DNA of 64,000 nt. Source: Blastocatellia bacterium. Its GTDB lineage: Bacteria > Acidobacteriota > Blastocatellia > UBA7656. The stretch covers positions 170,174 through 234,173 of the forward strand of contig DATENM010000158.1 of assembly GCA_035275065.1 (NCBI GenBank), in the 5' to 3' direction. The position numbers were made by a program, and so were the translations under genes. Below the pieces are notes generated by a model. It saw only the letters and a program-made list of their open reading frames with translations, was not told where the DNA came from and searched no databases. Position 1 is the first letter of the stretch. The number at the start of each line of letters is the position of its first letter. Of the stretch, positions 1 through 9,818 are shown piece after piece.

Positions 1-10
1 TGATCTGCTA

Positions 11-35
11 ATCCAAAATCCAAAATCCAAAATCC
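11..35. repeat. Heptamer array (AATCCAA unit)
   Basis: Three and a half direct copies of the 7-bp unit AATCCAA lie just inside the left edge. It looks like one arm of the inverted heptamer elements found elsewhere in the window. The opposite arm is not seen and would lie outside the window if it exists. The rest of positions 1-96 holds no gene that I can see. Confidence 0.75.
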
Positions 36-96
36 CCTTGACTCTACTTGAACGGCTAACGAGTGGCAAGAGTTGCGGCTTCAACAAAGCCTTCGG

Positions 97-879
97 CTAT
101 CGCGTCGGCGATTCTGTTATGCGAGTCGGCACGGCGGGCGCGACTCTGGGCGATTCAAGGTTCTCTTGAATCGCCGCGCGGACGCGCGCGATCAATTCCG
201 CCATCTGCTTCTCGCTGTAGTCACGGGTTGCGATGGGTTTGCCGATGATCACATCCACTCTGCCGGGGCGCGGGGCCAGCGTCGTCTTCGGCAATAACCT
301 GAACGTGCCGCGAATGGTCACGGGGACGATGGGAACGCCGGCGCGCAGGGCGATCTTGAAAGCGCCCGGCTTAAAGTCTTGCAAGTGGCCGTCGGGCGTT
401 CGTGTGCCTTCGGGAAAGACCGCCAGCGACTTGCCGCCTTTGACGCCTTCGATCACGCGCCGCAGGCTGCGCGCGGTCTTGCGCCCGTCGCTGCGGTCAA
501 CCGGAAAGTTTCCAGACGTCCACAGGTGCCAGCCCATGAACGGCACGTAGAACAGCTCTTTCTTCGCCATGATCTTGAATTGATATGGCAAGTAGCCGAA
601 CAGCGCCGGCGTATCAATCAGGCTCGAATGATTGGCCATGTAAACGTAGGCTTCGTCGTTCCGCAGGTATTCCACTCCATGCACGCGGATGCGCGCAAAG
701 ATCGAATAGGCGACCAGGCGACACCACCAGCGCGCGCACCAGTGTTGCAGCGTCCCCCGCCGGTCGAATGGCCAGAGCAAAAGCGACAGCGTCGCCATGA
801 CCACCGTGTGGGTGTACCACAGCAGGTTGGCAAATGGCGCCCAGAGATAAACCAGAATCTTTTTCAGCTTTTGGCCCAC
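97..879 (-). CDS. plsC: 1-acyl-sn-glycerol-3-phosphate acyltransferase (PlsC family)
   Basis: Transfers an acyl chain to lysophosphatidate to make phosphatidate in membrane phospholipid synthesis. The acyltransferase block I motif NHSSLID (the NHx4D catalytic pair) lies near residue 83, and the block III motif FPEGTRTPDG lies about 70 residues later. A hydrophobic N-terminal segment (about residues 10-38) should anchor it to the inner membrane. The 260-residue length is normal. The start is GTG, 11 bases after the stop of the Nudix gene, so the two are probably co-transcribed. The C-terminal tail after about residue 240 is low-complexity and probably disordered. Confidence 0.9.
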   Translation of the reverse strand: MGQKLKKILVYLWAPFANLLWYTHTVVMATLSLLLWPFDRRGTLQHWCARWWCRLVAYSIFARIRVHGVEYLRNDEAYVYMANHSSLIDTPALFGYLPYQFKIMAKKELFYVPFMGWHLWTSGNFPVDRSDGRKTARSLRRVIEGVKGGKSLAVFPEGTRTPDGHLQDFKPGAFKIALRAGVPIVPVTIRGTFRLLPKTTLAPRPGRVDVIIGKPIATRDYSEKQMAELIARVRAAIQENLESPRVAPAVPTRITESPTR

Positions 880-890
880 AGTCTCTGCAA

Positions 891-1424
891 TCAGGCACCG
901 GCGCAGTGCGGCGCCGCGAGCAGCAGGGTGATGATCGTCTTGGCGTCGTCAATCTCGCCCGAATGAACTTTGGCCAGCGCCTCGGCAAATGGCATGCGCA
1001 AGACCTCGACCTCTTCATCATCATCGAGCCGCTGCGCGCACGCCTCAAGGCCGCGCGCCAGGTAAACCCAGATGCGCTCTTCGCAATAGCCCGGCGCTAC
1101 CTGGAAGGCTGCGAGCGGGATGAACTCGCGGGCGCGCAAGCCCATCTCTTCCTCAAGCTCGCGCTCGGCGGTTTCGGCGGGCGAGTGGCCCGGCTCGATG
1201 CGCCCCGCCGATATTTCCAGCGAATAACGACCGAGCGCGTAGCGCCATTGGCGCACCAGCGCCACCGTGCCGTCATCATAGACCGCCAGCGCCCCTGCGC
1301 CGCCGTTGTGATGGATGATTTCGATATCCACTTCGCCGCTGCGCGCCGATACGAAGCGCCCGACCGACAGATCAAGGATGCGGCCTCTGTACTTGTAGTC
1401 GCGTTTGACAAGCTCGTGAGTCAT
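891..1424 (-). CDS. Nudix hydrolase, ADP-ribose pyrophosphatase type
   Basis: A 177-residue protein with a clear Nudix box: G-H-S-P-A-E-T-A followed by RELEEEMGL, the metal-binding RExxEExG core. The segment before it (RQWRYALGRYSLEISAG) is typical of ADP-ribose/NDP-sugar pyrophosphatases, where an E-x-x-A-G motif precedes the box. It probably hydrolyses ADP-ribose or a related nucleotide sugar; the exact substrate cannot be read from sequence. It is the fourth gene of the minus-strand group ending in plsC. A palindromic repeat occupies the gap to folC. Confidence 0.88.
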   Translation of the reverse strand: MTHELVKRDYKYRGRILDLSVGRFVSARSGEVDIEIIHHNGGAGALAVYDDGTVALVRQWRYALGRYSLEISAGRIEPGHSPAETAERELEEEMGLRAREFIPLAAFQVAPGYCEERIWVYLARGLEACAQRLDDDEEVEVLRMPFAEALAKVHSGEIDDAKTIITLLLAAPHCAGA

Positions 1425-1427
1425 GGT

Positions 1428-1493
1428 TTTAGTGGCGCAAGCTGATAGCTTGCGCAGCGCCTAGCGCAATCTAACAGATTGCGCCACAGAGAA
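1428..1493. repeat. Double palindrome, GCGCAAGCT/AGCTTGCGC family
   Basis: Two adjacent small palindromes (GCGCAAGCT-gat-AGCTTGCGC at 1435-1455 and GCGCAATCT-aac-AGATTGCGC at 1464-1484). The outer edges GTGGCGCAA and TTGCGCCAC are also complementary, so the whole 60 bases can fold as one long hairpin or as two. The same unit recurs at 26356-26413. It fills the Nudix-folC gap. Confidence 0.85.
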
Positions 1494-1498
1494 TTACT

Positions 1499-2836
1499 CT
1501 AGCGTTCACGATATTCGCCGAGCATGCGGCGCTGCGAATCTTCCTCTTCAAGCAGACGCTTGACCATGCCGACCAGATGCAGCGAGCCGGCGACACAGAT
1601 CAGCCCATCGGGCGGCGTCACCGAGCGCGCCCACGACAGTGCCTGCTGAGGCGTTTCGGTGAAAAAGACATTGTTAGCGCCGGCGAGCGCCGCTTGCGCG
1701 ATGCGCGCCCCGGTCGCCGAGCGCGGGTCGGCAACGCGTGTCAACACAACCGTCCGCGCCGCCGGGAACAACGACCGCGCCATCACATGGATGTCCTTGT
1801 CGCTCATCGCCGCAAAAATCAGCGTCAGCTCGCCACGCCAGAACTCATCCAAATAAACCCGCAAGGCGCGTGCGCCGCCGGCGTTGTGCGCGCCGTCGAG
1901 CAGCAGCGCCGGGCGGTCATCGATCCACTCCAGGCGTCCCGGCCAGGTGGTAGCGCGCAGCCCTTTAATAATCGCTTCGCGGCTGATATCAAAGCCCAGC
2001 TCGTTCAATGTCTCGGCGGCTTCGATGGCGGCGGCGGCGTTGTCGGCCTGGTGACGCCCGCGCAGCCCGAGCGTCACGGAGCTATAGACCGACTTTGACG
2101 ACTCATAATCAAAGGCCAGGCGACCTGTCTCGCCGCTTGAGAGGTTGTGCGGCTCGTTGGCGAAAGCCGGTAACACTTTGGCTTCGAGACAGCGCCGCAT
2201 CAGCACGCCGGTCGCGGCTTCGTATAGTTGCCTGCCGATGACGGCGCGCGCGCCCGGCTTGATGACCGCGGCCTTCTCTTGGGCGATTTTCGTGATCGTG
2301 TCGCCGAGAATCTGCTGATGGTCCATATCAATCGTCGTCACCACCGCAAGCACCGCCGCCACCGCGTTCGTTGAATCGAGCCGGCCACCGAGTCCAACTT
2401 CAAGAATGGCCAGCTCGACGGCGGTTTCGGCAAAGTAAGAGAGCGCAATGGCCGTTACCTGCTCGAAGAACGAAGGCGGGCTGGCCAGCCGCGCTTCGCC
2501 GACCAGGGCTTCGGCTACGTCTCGAACATTGGTCGCGAGCCGCGCAAAATCAGCTTCGCCGATCTCCTGGCCGTTGACTCGAATACGCTCGGTGATGCGG
2601 ACGAGGTGCGGTGACGTGTAGAGCGCGGTGCGCCGGCCTGCCGTGCGCGCGATGGAATCGAGCATGGCCGACACTGAGCCTTTGCCATTGGTGCCGGCGA
2701 CGATGACGGAGGGATAGACGCGGTCGGGACGGCCCGCGCGCTCAAGCAGGAGGCGGATGCCGTCAAGCCCGAACTTCGCGGCGAGGACTTCGTGGCCGAG
2801 ACTGTAGAGGTACGCGACCGACTGCTTGAAATCCAT
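1499..2836 (-). CDS. folC: Bifunctional folylpolyglutamate synthase / dihydrofolate synthase
   Basis: Adds glutamate to dihydropteroate and then to folates, using ATP. The P-loop GTNGKGSVS lies near residues 48-56. The Mur-ligase-type central domain motif ILEVGLGGRLDSTN follows, then a C-terminal Mur-ligase domain starting near TWPGRLEWID. The 445-residue length is standard. I chose the ATG at 2836, behind AGGCGGG, over the GTG two codons upstream. It starts 27 bases after accD on the same strand, an accD-folC order common in bacteria. Confidence 0.95.
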   Translation of the reverse strand: MDFKQSVAYLYSLGHEVLAAKFGLDGIRLLLERAGRPDRVYPSVIVAGTNGKGSVSAMLDSIARTAGRRTALYTSPHLVRITERIRVNGQEIGEADFARLATNVRDVAEALVGEARLASPPSFFEQVTAIALSYFAETAVELAILEVGLGGRLDSTNAVAAVLAVVTTIDMDHQQILGDTITKIAQEKAAVIKPGARAVIGRQLYEAATGVLMRRCLEAKVLPAFANEPHNLSSGETGRLAFDYESSKSVYSSVTLGLRGRHQADNAAAAIEAAETLNELGFDISREAIIKGLRATTWPGRLEWIDDRPALLLDGAHNAGGARALRVYLDEFWRGELTLIFAAMSDKDIHVMARSLFPAARTVVLTRVADPRSATGARIAQAALAGANNVFFTETPQQALSWARSVTPPDGLICVAGSLHLVGMVKRLLEEEDSQRRMLGEYRER

Positions 2837-2863
2837 AATCACCCGCCTGCGGTGCGCGGCGCC

Positions 2864-3724
<861 letters not shown>

Positions 3725-3730
3725 AGCGAA

Positions 3731-3790
3731 GGTGACAAGCGGCAAGTGACAGGTGACAAGAAGGAGCAAACTCTCTTGTCACTTGTCACT
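3731..3790. repeat. Inverted heptamer element, TGACAAG unit
   Basis: The left arm (about 3731-3760) holds degenerate copies of GTGACAA. The right arm (about 3774-3790) holds the complement, TTGTCAC repeated, after a 13-base loop. The element lies between the cobalamin adenosyltransferase gene and accD; the stop codon of the former (3779-3781) lies inside the right arm. The same unit recurs at 15184-15277. Confidence 0.85.
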
Positions 3791-4366
3791 CGCCGCTTCA
3801 TTCGTCCTTTTGCTGAAATCGGTCATCTTCTCGGCAGCGCCGGCGCGGTGATTGACGGCTCGCGCCATAATGAAGAGCAGGTCGGACAGACGGTTCAAGT
3901 AAACGATGGCCGCCGCGTTCACAGCTTCCTGATCCGCGAGCGCGACAACGCGGCGCTCGGCTCGGCGCGCAACCGCGCGCGCCACATGCAGCGAGGCCCC
4001 GGCTTCGCTGCCGCCCGGTAAGATGAACTCTTTGAGCGGCTCAAGCTCGGCGAGAAATGTTTCAGAAGCCGCTTCGAGCGTTTCGACATACGCCTCGGTG
4101 ATGCGCGGCACTTCGATCTCTGCCGGGCTGGCCAGGTCGGCCCCAAGCGTGAAGAGGTCGTTTTGAATCGTCCTGAGAACGTCATCAACCTGCGCATCGT
4201 TGAGGCGCGCGCGCACCAGGCCGAGCAGGCTGTTCAGCTCGTCAACCTCGCCATAGGCGTCAACGCGTGGGCTGGCTTTGCTGACGCGCGCGCCGCCGAC
4301 AAGCGCCGTCTGCCCGGCGTCGCCTGTGCGCGTAATGACTTTTGAAATGCGATTTCCCCTTACCAT
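3779..4366 (-). CDS. Cob(I)alamin adenosyltransferase, PduO type
   Basis: Transfers the adenosyl group of ATP to cob(I)alamin to form coenzyme B12. The N-terminus carries the family signature TRTGDAGQTALVGG (ATP binding, residues about 12-25), then RVDAYGEVDELNS. The C-terminal part has the conserved RAVARRAERRVV helix (the R-x-x-E-R of the active site). The 195-residue length is usual. It is the first gene of the minus-strand group and divergent from hom. The final residues are encoded by the heptamer repeat arm, so the extreme C-terminus was probably set by repeat insertion. Confidence 0.92.
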   Translation of the reverse strand: MVRGNRISKVITRTGDAGQTALVGGARVSKASPRVDAYGEVDELNSLLGLVRARLNDAQVDDVLRTIQNDLFTLGADLASPAEIEVPRITEAYVETLEAASETFLAELEPLKEFILPGGSEAGASLHVARAVARRAERRVVALADQEAVNAAAIVYLNRLSDLLFIMARAVNHRAGAAEKMTDFSKRTNEAASDK

Positions 4367-4498
4367 CTGAATGAGTGTCCATTCTAGGCACGCGCGCCGG
4401 CATTGTCAAAATCGAAACAGTTGCGCAAAGCCAGGGCCTTCGGCTACGCTCTCCTAGCCGCCACTACGGGGAAGCTGAGGCAAAGCAGAGGTAGGCGA

Positions 4499-5764
4499 AT
4501 GGCAAAAATTAGCGTCGGGGTCATCGGGCTCGGCACCGTTGGCACAGGCGTCATCAAACTACTGCAAAACGACCCGCGCTTTCGCGTCAAATGGGTCGCC
4601 GTGCGCGACAAAGCCAAAGCCCGCACGGTTGATCTGTCGGCGATTCGCGTCACCGAGCAGCCCTTCGATCTCGTCAACGACCCGGAGCTAGAGATCATCA
4701 TCGAAGTCGCGGGCGGCACCAATCCGGCTTACGAAGTCATCCGCAACGCTATCGCGCAGGGTAAACACATCGTCACCGCCAACAAGGAAGTCATCGCTAA
4801 GCACGGCTCGGAAATCTTCGACCTGGCGCACCGCCACAATGTCACCGTGCTATTTGAAGCTGCCGTTGGCGGCGGCATCCCGTTAATCTCCACTATCCAG
4901 CGCGGCCTACAGGCGAACGAGATTCAGAGCGTCGCCGGCATCCTCAACGGCACGACGAATTTCATTCTGACGGCGATGCAGGAACGCGAGCAGACTTTCG
5001 CCGACGCGCTCGCCGACGCACAGGCGCTGGGCTACGCTGAAGCCGACCCGACCAACGATGTCGAATCGTTCGACGTAGCGTACAAAATTACGATCCTCGC
5101 GTCGCTGGCTTTCGGCAAATTCGTTCACACAGATGAAGTCTACCGCCAGGGCATCAGTCGCATCAGCGACATAGACATCGCGATGGCGCGCGAGTTCGGC
5201 TACCGCATCAAGTTAATCGGGCTGGCGCGGCGCGGCGACGGCTGTCTCGACGTGCGCGCCCACCCGATGCTGGTTCCCGCGCATCACCCGCTCGCCTCAG
5301 TCGAAGGCGCCAACAACGCCATCTTCATCCGCGGTCACGCGGTCGGCGAAGTCATGCTGGTCGGCCCCGGTGCAGGCCAGATGCCGACGGCGAGCGCCGT
5401 GGTCGGCGACTTGATCAATCTCGCCAGCGCCTTGCGGCTGCCGGACTTCGCTCCTTATTTTCAGCCGATCATCGCGGCGGGCGAAGCGCCGCTGTGCAAT
5501 GTGGACGACGCCGAAGGCTGTTTCTACATCCGTCTCGAAGCCGAAGACACGCCGGGCGTCATCGGCAATATCGGCCACGCGCTCGGCGGCCACGGCGTCA
5601 GCGTGCATAGCTTCCTGCAACGAGGCGTCGTCCGCACCGGCGCGGCGACCGTCGTGCTATTGACGCACCGCACCCGCGAGCGGCAATTGATGCGCGCCCT
5701 TCGTGAAATCGAGGCGCAGGCGAGCACACGCGAAGTCGGCGTCCTCTTGCGGGTATTTGAATAG
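4499..5764 (+). CDS. hom: Homoserine dehydrogenase
   Basis: Reduces aspartate semialdehyde to homoserine with NAD(P)H, towards threonine and methionine. Rossmann motif GLGTVGTG sits at residues 9-16, the catalytic-domain segment GILNGTTNFILT near 160-175, and a C-terminal ACT domain (DTPGVIGNIG) suggests feedback control by an amino acid. The 421-residue length is typical for the ACT-containing form. The start is the ATG behind AGAGGTAGGCGA. The open frame runs 32 codons further upstream, but family similarity begins here. lysC follows after a repeat element. Confidence 0.95.
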   Translation: MAKISVGVIGLGTVGTGVIKLLQNDPRFRVKWVAVRDKAKARTVDLSAIRVTEQPFDLVNDPELEIIIEVAGGTNPAYEVIRNAIAQGKHIVTANKEVIAKHGSEIFDLAHRHNVTVLFEAAVGGGIPLISTIQRGLQANEIQSVAGILNGTTNFILTAMQEREQTFADALADAQALGYAEADPTNDVESFDVAYKITILASLAFGKFVHTDEVYRQGISRISDIDIAMAREFGYRIKLIGLARRGDGCLDVRAHPMLVPAHHPLASVEGANNAIFIRGHAVGEVMLVGPGAGQMPTASAVVGDLINLASALRLPDFAPYFQPIIAAGEAPLCNVDDAEGCFYIRLEAEDTPGVIGNIGHALGGHGVSVHSFLQRGVVRTGAATVVLLTHRTRERQLMRALREIEAQASTREVGVLLRVFE

Positions 5765-5765
5765 G

Positions 5766-5870
<105 letters not shown>

Positions 5871-5876
5871 TTTGTC

Positions 5877-7094
5877 ATGATCGTTCAAAAGTTCGGTGGC
5901 ACCTCAGTCAAATCGGTGGCGCGCATCAAGAATGTCGCCAGCATCGTGAGGCACGCGGCTGGGCAAAGCTCGGTTGTCGTGGTGGTCTCGGCGATGGGCG
6001 ACACGACTGATTATCTGGTCAAGCTGGCGCGCCAGGTGTCCGCTGCTTCGAATCAGCGCGAGTACGACATGCTGCTTTCGACCGGTGAGCAGATTTCGAT
6101 AGCCCTGGTAGCGATGGCGCTGAATGACCTGGGCTGCAAGGCTGTGTCGCTGACAGGCGCGCAACTCGGCATCATCACCGAAAGCGTTCACACGACGGCG
6201 CGCATCGTTGATATAAAGACCGAGCGCATTCGCCACTTTCTTGATCAAGGTTATGTGGTCGTCGCCGCCGGCTTTCAGGGCGTCACCGAAGCCGGCGACA
6301 TCACGACGCTAGGGCGCGGCGGCTCGGACACAACGGCGGTGGCGCTGGCGGCGGCGCTCAAGGCCGAGGTTTGCGACATCTACACGGATGTCAGCGGCGT
6401 CTACACCGCTGATCCGAACATCGTGCCGACGGCGCGCTTGATGCACGAGGTTGCCTATGAAGAGATGCTGGAGATGGCCCGCGTCGGCGCGCAAGTCTTG
6501 CACCCGCGCGCTGTCGAGCTGGCGCGCAAACATCGCTTGCCGCTGCGCGTCCGCAACACCTTTGATCCCGACCACACCGGCACGATTCTGAGAGGAGCAG
6601 ACGAGATGGAGATTTATCGCCCCGTCAGCGGCGTCACCGTTGACAAGGATCAAGCACGGCTGGCGATTCTAAAAGTTCCCGACAGGCCCGGCACCGCCGG
6701 CGAAATCTTCGCGGCGCTGGCCGGGCGGCGCATCAACGTCGACATGATCATTCAAGCCTTTCACGAAGACCGCTCAGTCAATGACATCACCTTTACGGTC
6801 AAGCGCGGCGACCTGCCGGCGGCGCGCCAGGCGCTCGACGAGATCAGCGCAAGCATCGGCGCCGAAGGTGTACTGGCCGACGAAGACGTCGCCAAGTTGA
6901 GCATCGTCGGCGCTAGCCTGATGGATCAGCCTGACATCGTAGCGCGCACCTTTGCGGCGCTTGGCCAGGAAGGCATCAACATCAAGATGATTTCGACCTC
7001 CGACATCCGCATCAGTTGCGCGATCAGCAGCCGCGACGCAGACCGCGCTGTGCGCCTGGTACACGACCTCTTTCACCTCGACGAAAACGAGTAA
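5877..7094 (+). CDS. lysC: Aspartate kinase
   Basis: Phosphorylates aspartate, the first step to lysine, threonine and methionine. The protein begins VQKFGGTSVKS (the KFGGTS motif). The kinase domain contains LGRGGSDTTAVALA near residue 143, and two ACT domains follow after about residue 265 (VPDRPGTAGEIF and a second copy ending FHLDEN). At 405 residues it is a full monofunctional enzyme with likely feedback control. It lies directly behind hom. No convincing ribosome-binding site is visible, because the heptamer element abuts the start. Confidence 0.95.
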   Translation: MIVQKFGGTSVKSVARIKNVASIVRHAAGQSSVVVVVSAMGDTTDYLVKLARQVSAASNQREYDMLLSTGEQISIALVAMALNDLGCKAVSLTGAQLGIITESVHTTARIVDIKTERIRHFLDQGYVVVAAGFQGVTEAGDITTLGRGGSDTTAVALAAALKAEVCDIYTDVSGVYTADPNIVPTARLMHEVAYEEMLEMARVGAQVLHPRAVELARKHRLPLRVRNTFDPDHTGTILRGADEMEIYRPVSGVTVDKDQARLAILKVPDRPGTAGEIFAALAGRRINVDMIIQAFHEDRSVNDITFTVKRGDLPAARQALDEISASIGAEGVLADEDVAKLSIVGASLMDQPDIVARTFAALGQEGINIKMISTSDIRISCAISSRDADRAVRLVHDLFHLDENE

Positions 7095-7192
7095 GCCGAC
7101 CGCCATGGCAAGCGGCTTGCGAAAGTTACGGTAATGCTTTGGCTCTGACGGCTTAACTCGCGCCATTGTGTAGATTTCTCCCATCATTTGAA

Positions 7193-7221
7193 TTGACAGT
7201 GGCACTCGGAATGCATAACAT
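7193..7221 (+). promoter_or_regulatory. Sigma70-type promoter for ihfA
   Basis: A perfect -35 box TTGACA (7193-7198) is followed by 17 bases and TAACAT (7216-7221). It sits about 95 bases before the ihfA start, in a gap with no other gene. Confidence 0.7.
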
Positions 7222-7314
7222 AAGGCTGGCAAAGGGCAAGACCCGCTGGAAGTAACGAGGTTCTTGGTGGACGCTGGCCGCGTGCTTCGATCTACGAGCA
7301 AGGACGGTCAGGGC

Positions 7315-7584
7315 ATGACAAAGGCCGATTTAGCACACATGGTCTATGAGCGCCACGGGAACGTGACGAATCGCGATGCGGCGCGATTTGTTGATATGGT
7401 TTTCGATCTCATTAAGCAGCACCTGGTTGAAGGCGAAAGTATTCACATCGTTGGCTTTGGCACGCTGGAAGTGGTATCGCGCAAGCCGCGACCGGGCCGC
7501 AACCCGATCACCGGCGAGCGCATCGAGCTAGCCGCGCGCCGCGCCCTCGTCTTCCGACCTTCGCGCTCGATGCGCTCGGTCTAA
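7315..7584 (+). CDS. ihfA: HU/IHF family DNA-bending protein, IHF-alpha-like
   Basis: A small basic DNA-binding protein that bends DNA. At 89 residues it has the full HU/IHF fold: helical dimerisation part MTKADLAHMVYERHG, then the GFGTLEVVSRKPRPGRNP beta-arm, whose RPGRNP tip intercalates into DNA. I place the start at the ATG at 7315; a TTG lies 17 codons upstream in the same frame, but the family begins here. It is followed by the MerR gene, an ihfA-merR order also seen in proteobacteria. Confidence 0.9.
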   Translation: MTKADLAHMVYERHGNVTNRDAARFVDMVFDLIKQHLVEGESIHIVGFGTLEVVSRKPRPGRNPITGERIELAARRALVFRPSRSMRSV

Positions 7585-7641
7585 AGACCAGCCGTTGGGC
7601 GACTAATGCGGATGACGAGCGATATCGGGCTAGGTTGAAGA

Positions 7642-8187
7642 ATGTGGACTAACGGCATGACCACGCTCTCAAGAATTCCTGAAAAGCTCTTCTTCAAGAT
7701 CGGCGAAGTTTGTGAGCTGATCAAGGTGCAGCCGCACGTCTTGCGCTACTGGGAGACAGAATTTCCCATGCTGGCGCCGCAGAAAAACCGCGCCGGTCAA
7801 CGCGTCTATCGCCGCAAAGATGTCGAGATGGTGCTGCGCATCCGCGATCTGCTTTACGAAGAGAAGTTCACTATCGCCGGCGCGAAAAAGAAACTGGCTG
7901 ACGAGATGCGCGGCTCGCCGCGCACACGAATCGCCTCAAAAGAATCGCCGGTGACAGAGCCGGAAGAGATATTGCCGGCAGCCATTGAACCCAGCCCGAC
8001 CGTATCTATCAATGAAGAGGTGGCCGCCCCACGTCAGGCTGAAGCGCCCGATCCAGAGGTTGCCACACCGCCCAGCGCGGCCGGCAAAGAGCTGCCGCCG
8101 CAAGTCCATCGCGCCCTGCGTGTCATCAAACGCGACCTGGATGATTTGTTGACTTTGCTCAATGCCGATGCTAGCATCAAACGCTGA
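7642..8187 (+). CDS. MerR family transcriptional regulator
   Basis: A 181-residue DNA-binding regulator. The N-terminal winged helix-turn-helix is plain: FFKIGEVCELIKVQPHVLRYW, then the wing NRAGQRVYRRKDVEMVLRI. The C-terminal half is Glu/Pro/Ala-rich and probably disordered, ending in a short helix (RALRVIKRDLDDLLTLL). There is no recognisable ligand domain or metal-binding cysteines, so the signal is unknown. An ATG at 7657 is an alternative start. It is probably co-transcribed with ihfA. Confidence 0.88.
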   Translation: MWTNGMTTLSRIPEKLFFKIGEVCELIKVQPHVLRYWETEFPMLAPQKNRAGQRVYRRKDVEMVLRIRDLLYEEKFTIAGAKKKLADEMRGSPRTRIASKESPVTEPEEILPAAIEPSPTVSINEEVAAPRQAEAPDPEVATPPSAAGKELPPQVHRALRVIKRDLDDLLTLLNADASIKR

Positions 8188-8215
8188 TCATTGAAGCAAA
8201 TCGCTTACTGTAGAA

Positions 8216-8289
8216 CGGGACGTGGCGCAGCCCGGTAGCGCGCTTCCTTGGGGTGGAAGAGGTCGCTGGTTCGAATCCAGTCGTCCCGA
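8216..8289 (+). tRNA. tRNA-Pro (anticodon GGG)
   Basis: A 74-base cloverleaf. Acceptor CGGGACG pairs with CGTCCCG, the D arm is GCGC...GCGC, the anticodon stem CTTCC/GGAAG encloses loop TTGGGGT, and the T arm is GCTGG-TTCGAAT-CCAGT. The anticodon is GGG. CCA is not encoded. A terminator-like hairpin follows. Confidence 0.95.
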
Positions 8290-8301
8290 CTTGAATTTAG
8301 G

Positions 8302-8340
8302 GCCTGAGAATCGCAGATGATGCGTCTCAGGCTTTTGCTT
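8302..8340 (+). terminator. Rho-independent terminator after tRNA-Pro
   Basis: Stem GCCTGAGA (8302-8309) pairs with TCTCAGGC (8325-8332), followed by a T-rich run (TTTTGCTTTTTG). It separates the tRNA from surE. Confidence 0.75.
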
Positions 8341-8365
8341 TTTGCTGAAGCAAGCTAATTCTAAT

Positions 8366-9130
8366 ATGCCCAAAATACTGGTTACGAACGATGATGGCAT
8401 TCATTCGAAAGGCATCATCGCGCTTGCCGAAGCCTTGCAACCGCTCGGCGAGGTCTTTGTCGTCGCGCCGGCGCACGAGATGAGCGCGGCATCGCATTCG
8501 CTCACGCTGACGCGCCCGCTGCGCATCGAGCAGATTGATGACCGGCACTACGCCGTTGACGGGACGCCCACCGATTGCGTCACCCTGGCGATGAATCATA
8601 TCCTCAGAGCCGCGCCGCCACAGCTTGTCGTTTCGGGGATCAATCGCGGCGGCAATCTCGGCGATGATGTCAGCTATTCGGGAACCGTTGCCGGCGCGCT
8701 TGAAGCGACGATGTACGGACTGCCGGGCATCGCCTTCAGCCTGGTGCAGCGCGTCGAGTTCGATTTCAGCCATGCGGCGCGCTTTGCGGCTGGACTTGCC
8801 GAGCGCGTGCTAAACGATGGCTTGCCGCAGGGGACGATCTTAAATGTCAATATCCCGCCCGGCCCGGTTCAAGGCGTGCGCCTCACCCGGCAAGGCACAA
8901 AGATCATTCACCCGACCATCATTGAAGGCACAGACCCGCGCCAGCGCAAGTATTACTGGATTGGCGAAGAGTCGCTGACCTGGAACGAAGAGCAAGGCAC
9001 GGATTACGAAGCCTTGCGCCACCGCCTGGTTTCGATTACGCCGCTGCGCACAGACATGACCGACTACCGCGCCCTCGATCAAATCAAAGAACGCGACTGG
9101 GAAGCCGTTCTCGGCAACGTACCGCAATGA
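8366..9130 (+). CDS. surE: 5'/3'-nucleotidase SurE
   Basis: A metal-dependent phosphatase that removes phosphate from nucleoside monophosphates. The N-terminus MPKILVTNDDGIHSKG holds the diagnostic N-D-D metal ligands, and a later GTPTDCV and SGINRGGNLGDDVSYSGTV complete the active site. The 254-residue length is standard. I chose the ATG at 8366; a TTG eight codons upstream is in frame but adds nothing family-like. It overlaps pcm by four bases (ATGA), the usual surE-pcm pair. Confidence 0.95.
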   Translation: MPKILVTNDDGIHSKGIIALAEALQPLGEVFVVAPAHEMSAASHSLTLTRPLRIEQIDDRHYAVDGTPTDCVTLAMNHILRAAPPQLVVSGINRGGNLGDDVSYSGTVAGALEATMYGLPGIAFSLVQRVEFDFSHAARFAAGLAERVLNDGLPQGTILNVNIPPGPVQGVRLTRQGTKIIHPTIIEGTDPRQRKYYWIGEESLTWNEEQGTDYEALRHRLVSITPLRTDMTDYRALDQIKERDWEAVLGNVPQ

Positions 9131-9804
9131 GATCAAATCGCCCAAGCAACGACTCTTACAGTGCCAGTCTCTACGCGTCGCACCGCTCGAAAATGGTTGA
9201 GCTACTGCGCCAGCGCGGCATCCGCGACGAGCGCGTGTTGAAAGCGATGGCCGAAATCCCGCGCCACTGGTTTGTTCCCGAAGCGTTCGAAGCGCAAGCC
9301 TATGGCGACCACGCGCTGCCCATCGGCCAGGAGCAGACTATCTCGCAGCCCTACATGGTGGCGCGCATGACCGAGCTGCTCGAAGTCAATCAAGACTCGG
9401 CGGTGCTAGAGATCGGCGCCGGCTCAGGCTATCAAACCGCCGTGCTGTCGGCGGTCGCCGGGCGCGTCTTTGCGCTTGAGCGCCTCAGCGACCTGGCGCG
9501 CACCGCACAGGCCAACATCCGGCGGCTCGGCTGTTACAACGCCACTGTGAAGTGGTTCGACGGCACCATAGGCTGGAGCGAGCACGCCCCCTACGAGGGC
9601 ATCCTGGTTGCCGCCGGCGGCCCCGAGGTTCCCGAACCGCTCGTTCAGCAGTTGGCCATCGGCGGGCGGCTGGTCATTCCTATCGGTGATACGGAACAAC
9701 AGACTTTAATTCGCATCATCCGCACCGAACAAGGCATCGTCCGCGAAAACCACGGACAATGTATGTTCGTGAAACTGATTGGCCGCTACGGCTGGCAAGC
9801 CTGA
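9127..9804 (+). CDS. pcm: Protein-L-isoaspartate O-methyltransferase
   Basis: Methylates isoaspartyl residues in aged proteins, using S-adenosylmethionine, so they can be repaired. Seen are the substrate motif RHWFVPE, DHALPIGQEQTISQPYMV, and the SAM-binding VLEIGAGSGYQTAVLS near residue 95. At 225 residues it is full length. Translation is coupled to surE by the ATGA overlap, consistent with a shared role in stress survival. Confidence 0.95.
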   Translation: MRSNRPSNDSYSASLYASHRSKMVELLRQRGIRDERVLKAMAEIPRHWFVPEAFEAQAYGDHALPIGQEQTISQPYMVARMTELLEVNQDSAVLEIGAGSGYQTAVLSAVAGRVFALERLSDLARTAQANIRRLGCYNATVKWFDGTIGWSEHAPYEGILVAAGGPEVPEPLVQQLAIGGRLVIPIGDTEQQTLIRIIRTEQGIVRENHGQCMFVKLIGRYGWQA

Positions 9805-9818
9805 GCAACGGAGATCGT

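Noticed and set aside
3725..3769. A longer accD start at a TTG giving MLLLVTCHLPLVTFA before the usual N-terminus.
   Set aside because: These codons are the TGACAAG repeat arm, and AccD proteins begin with MSWF-like sequence.
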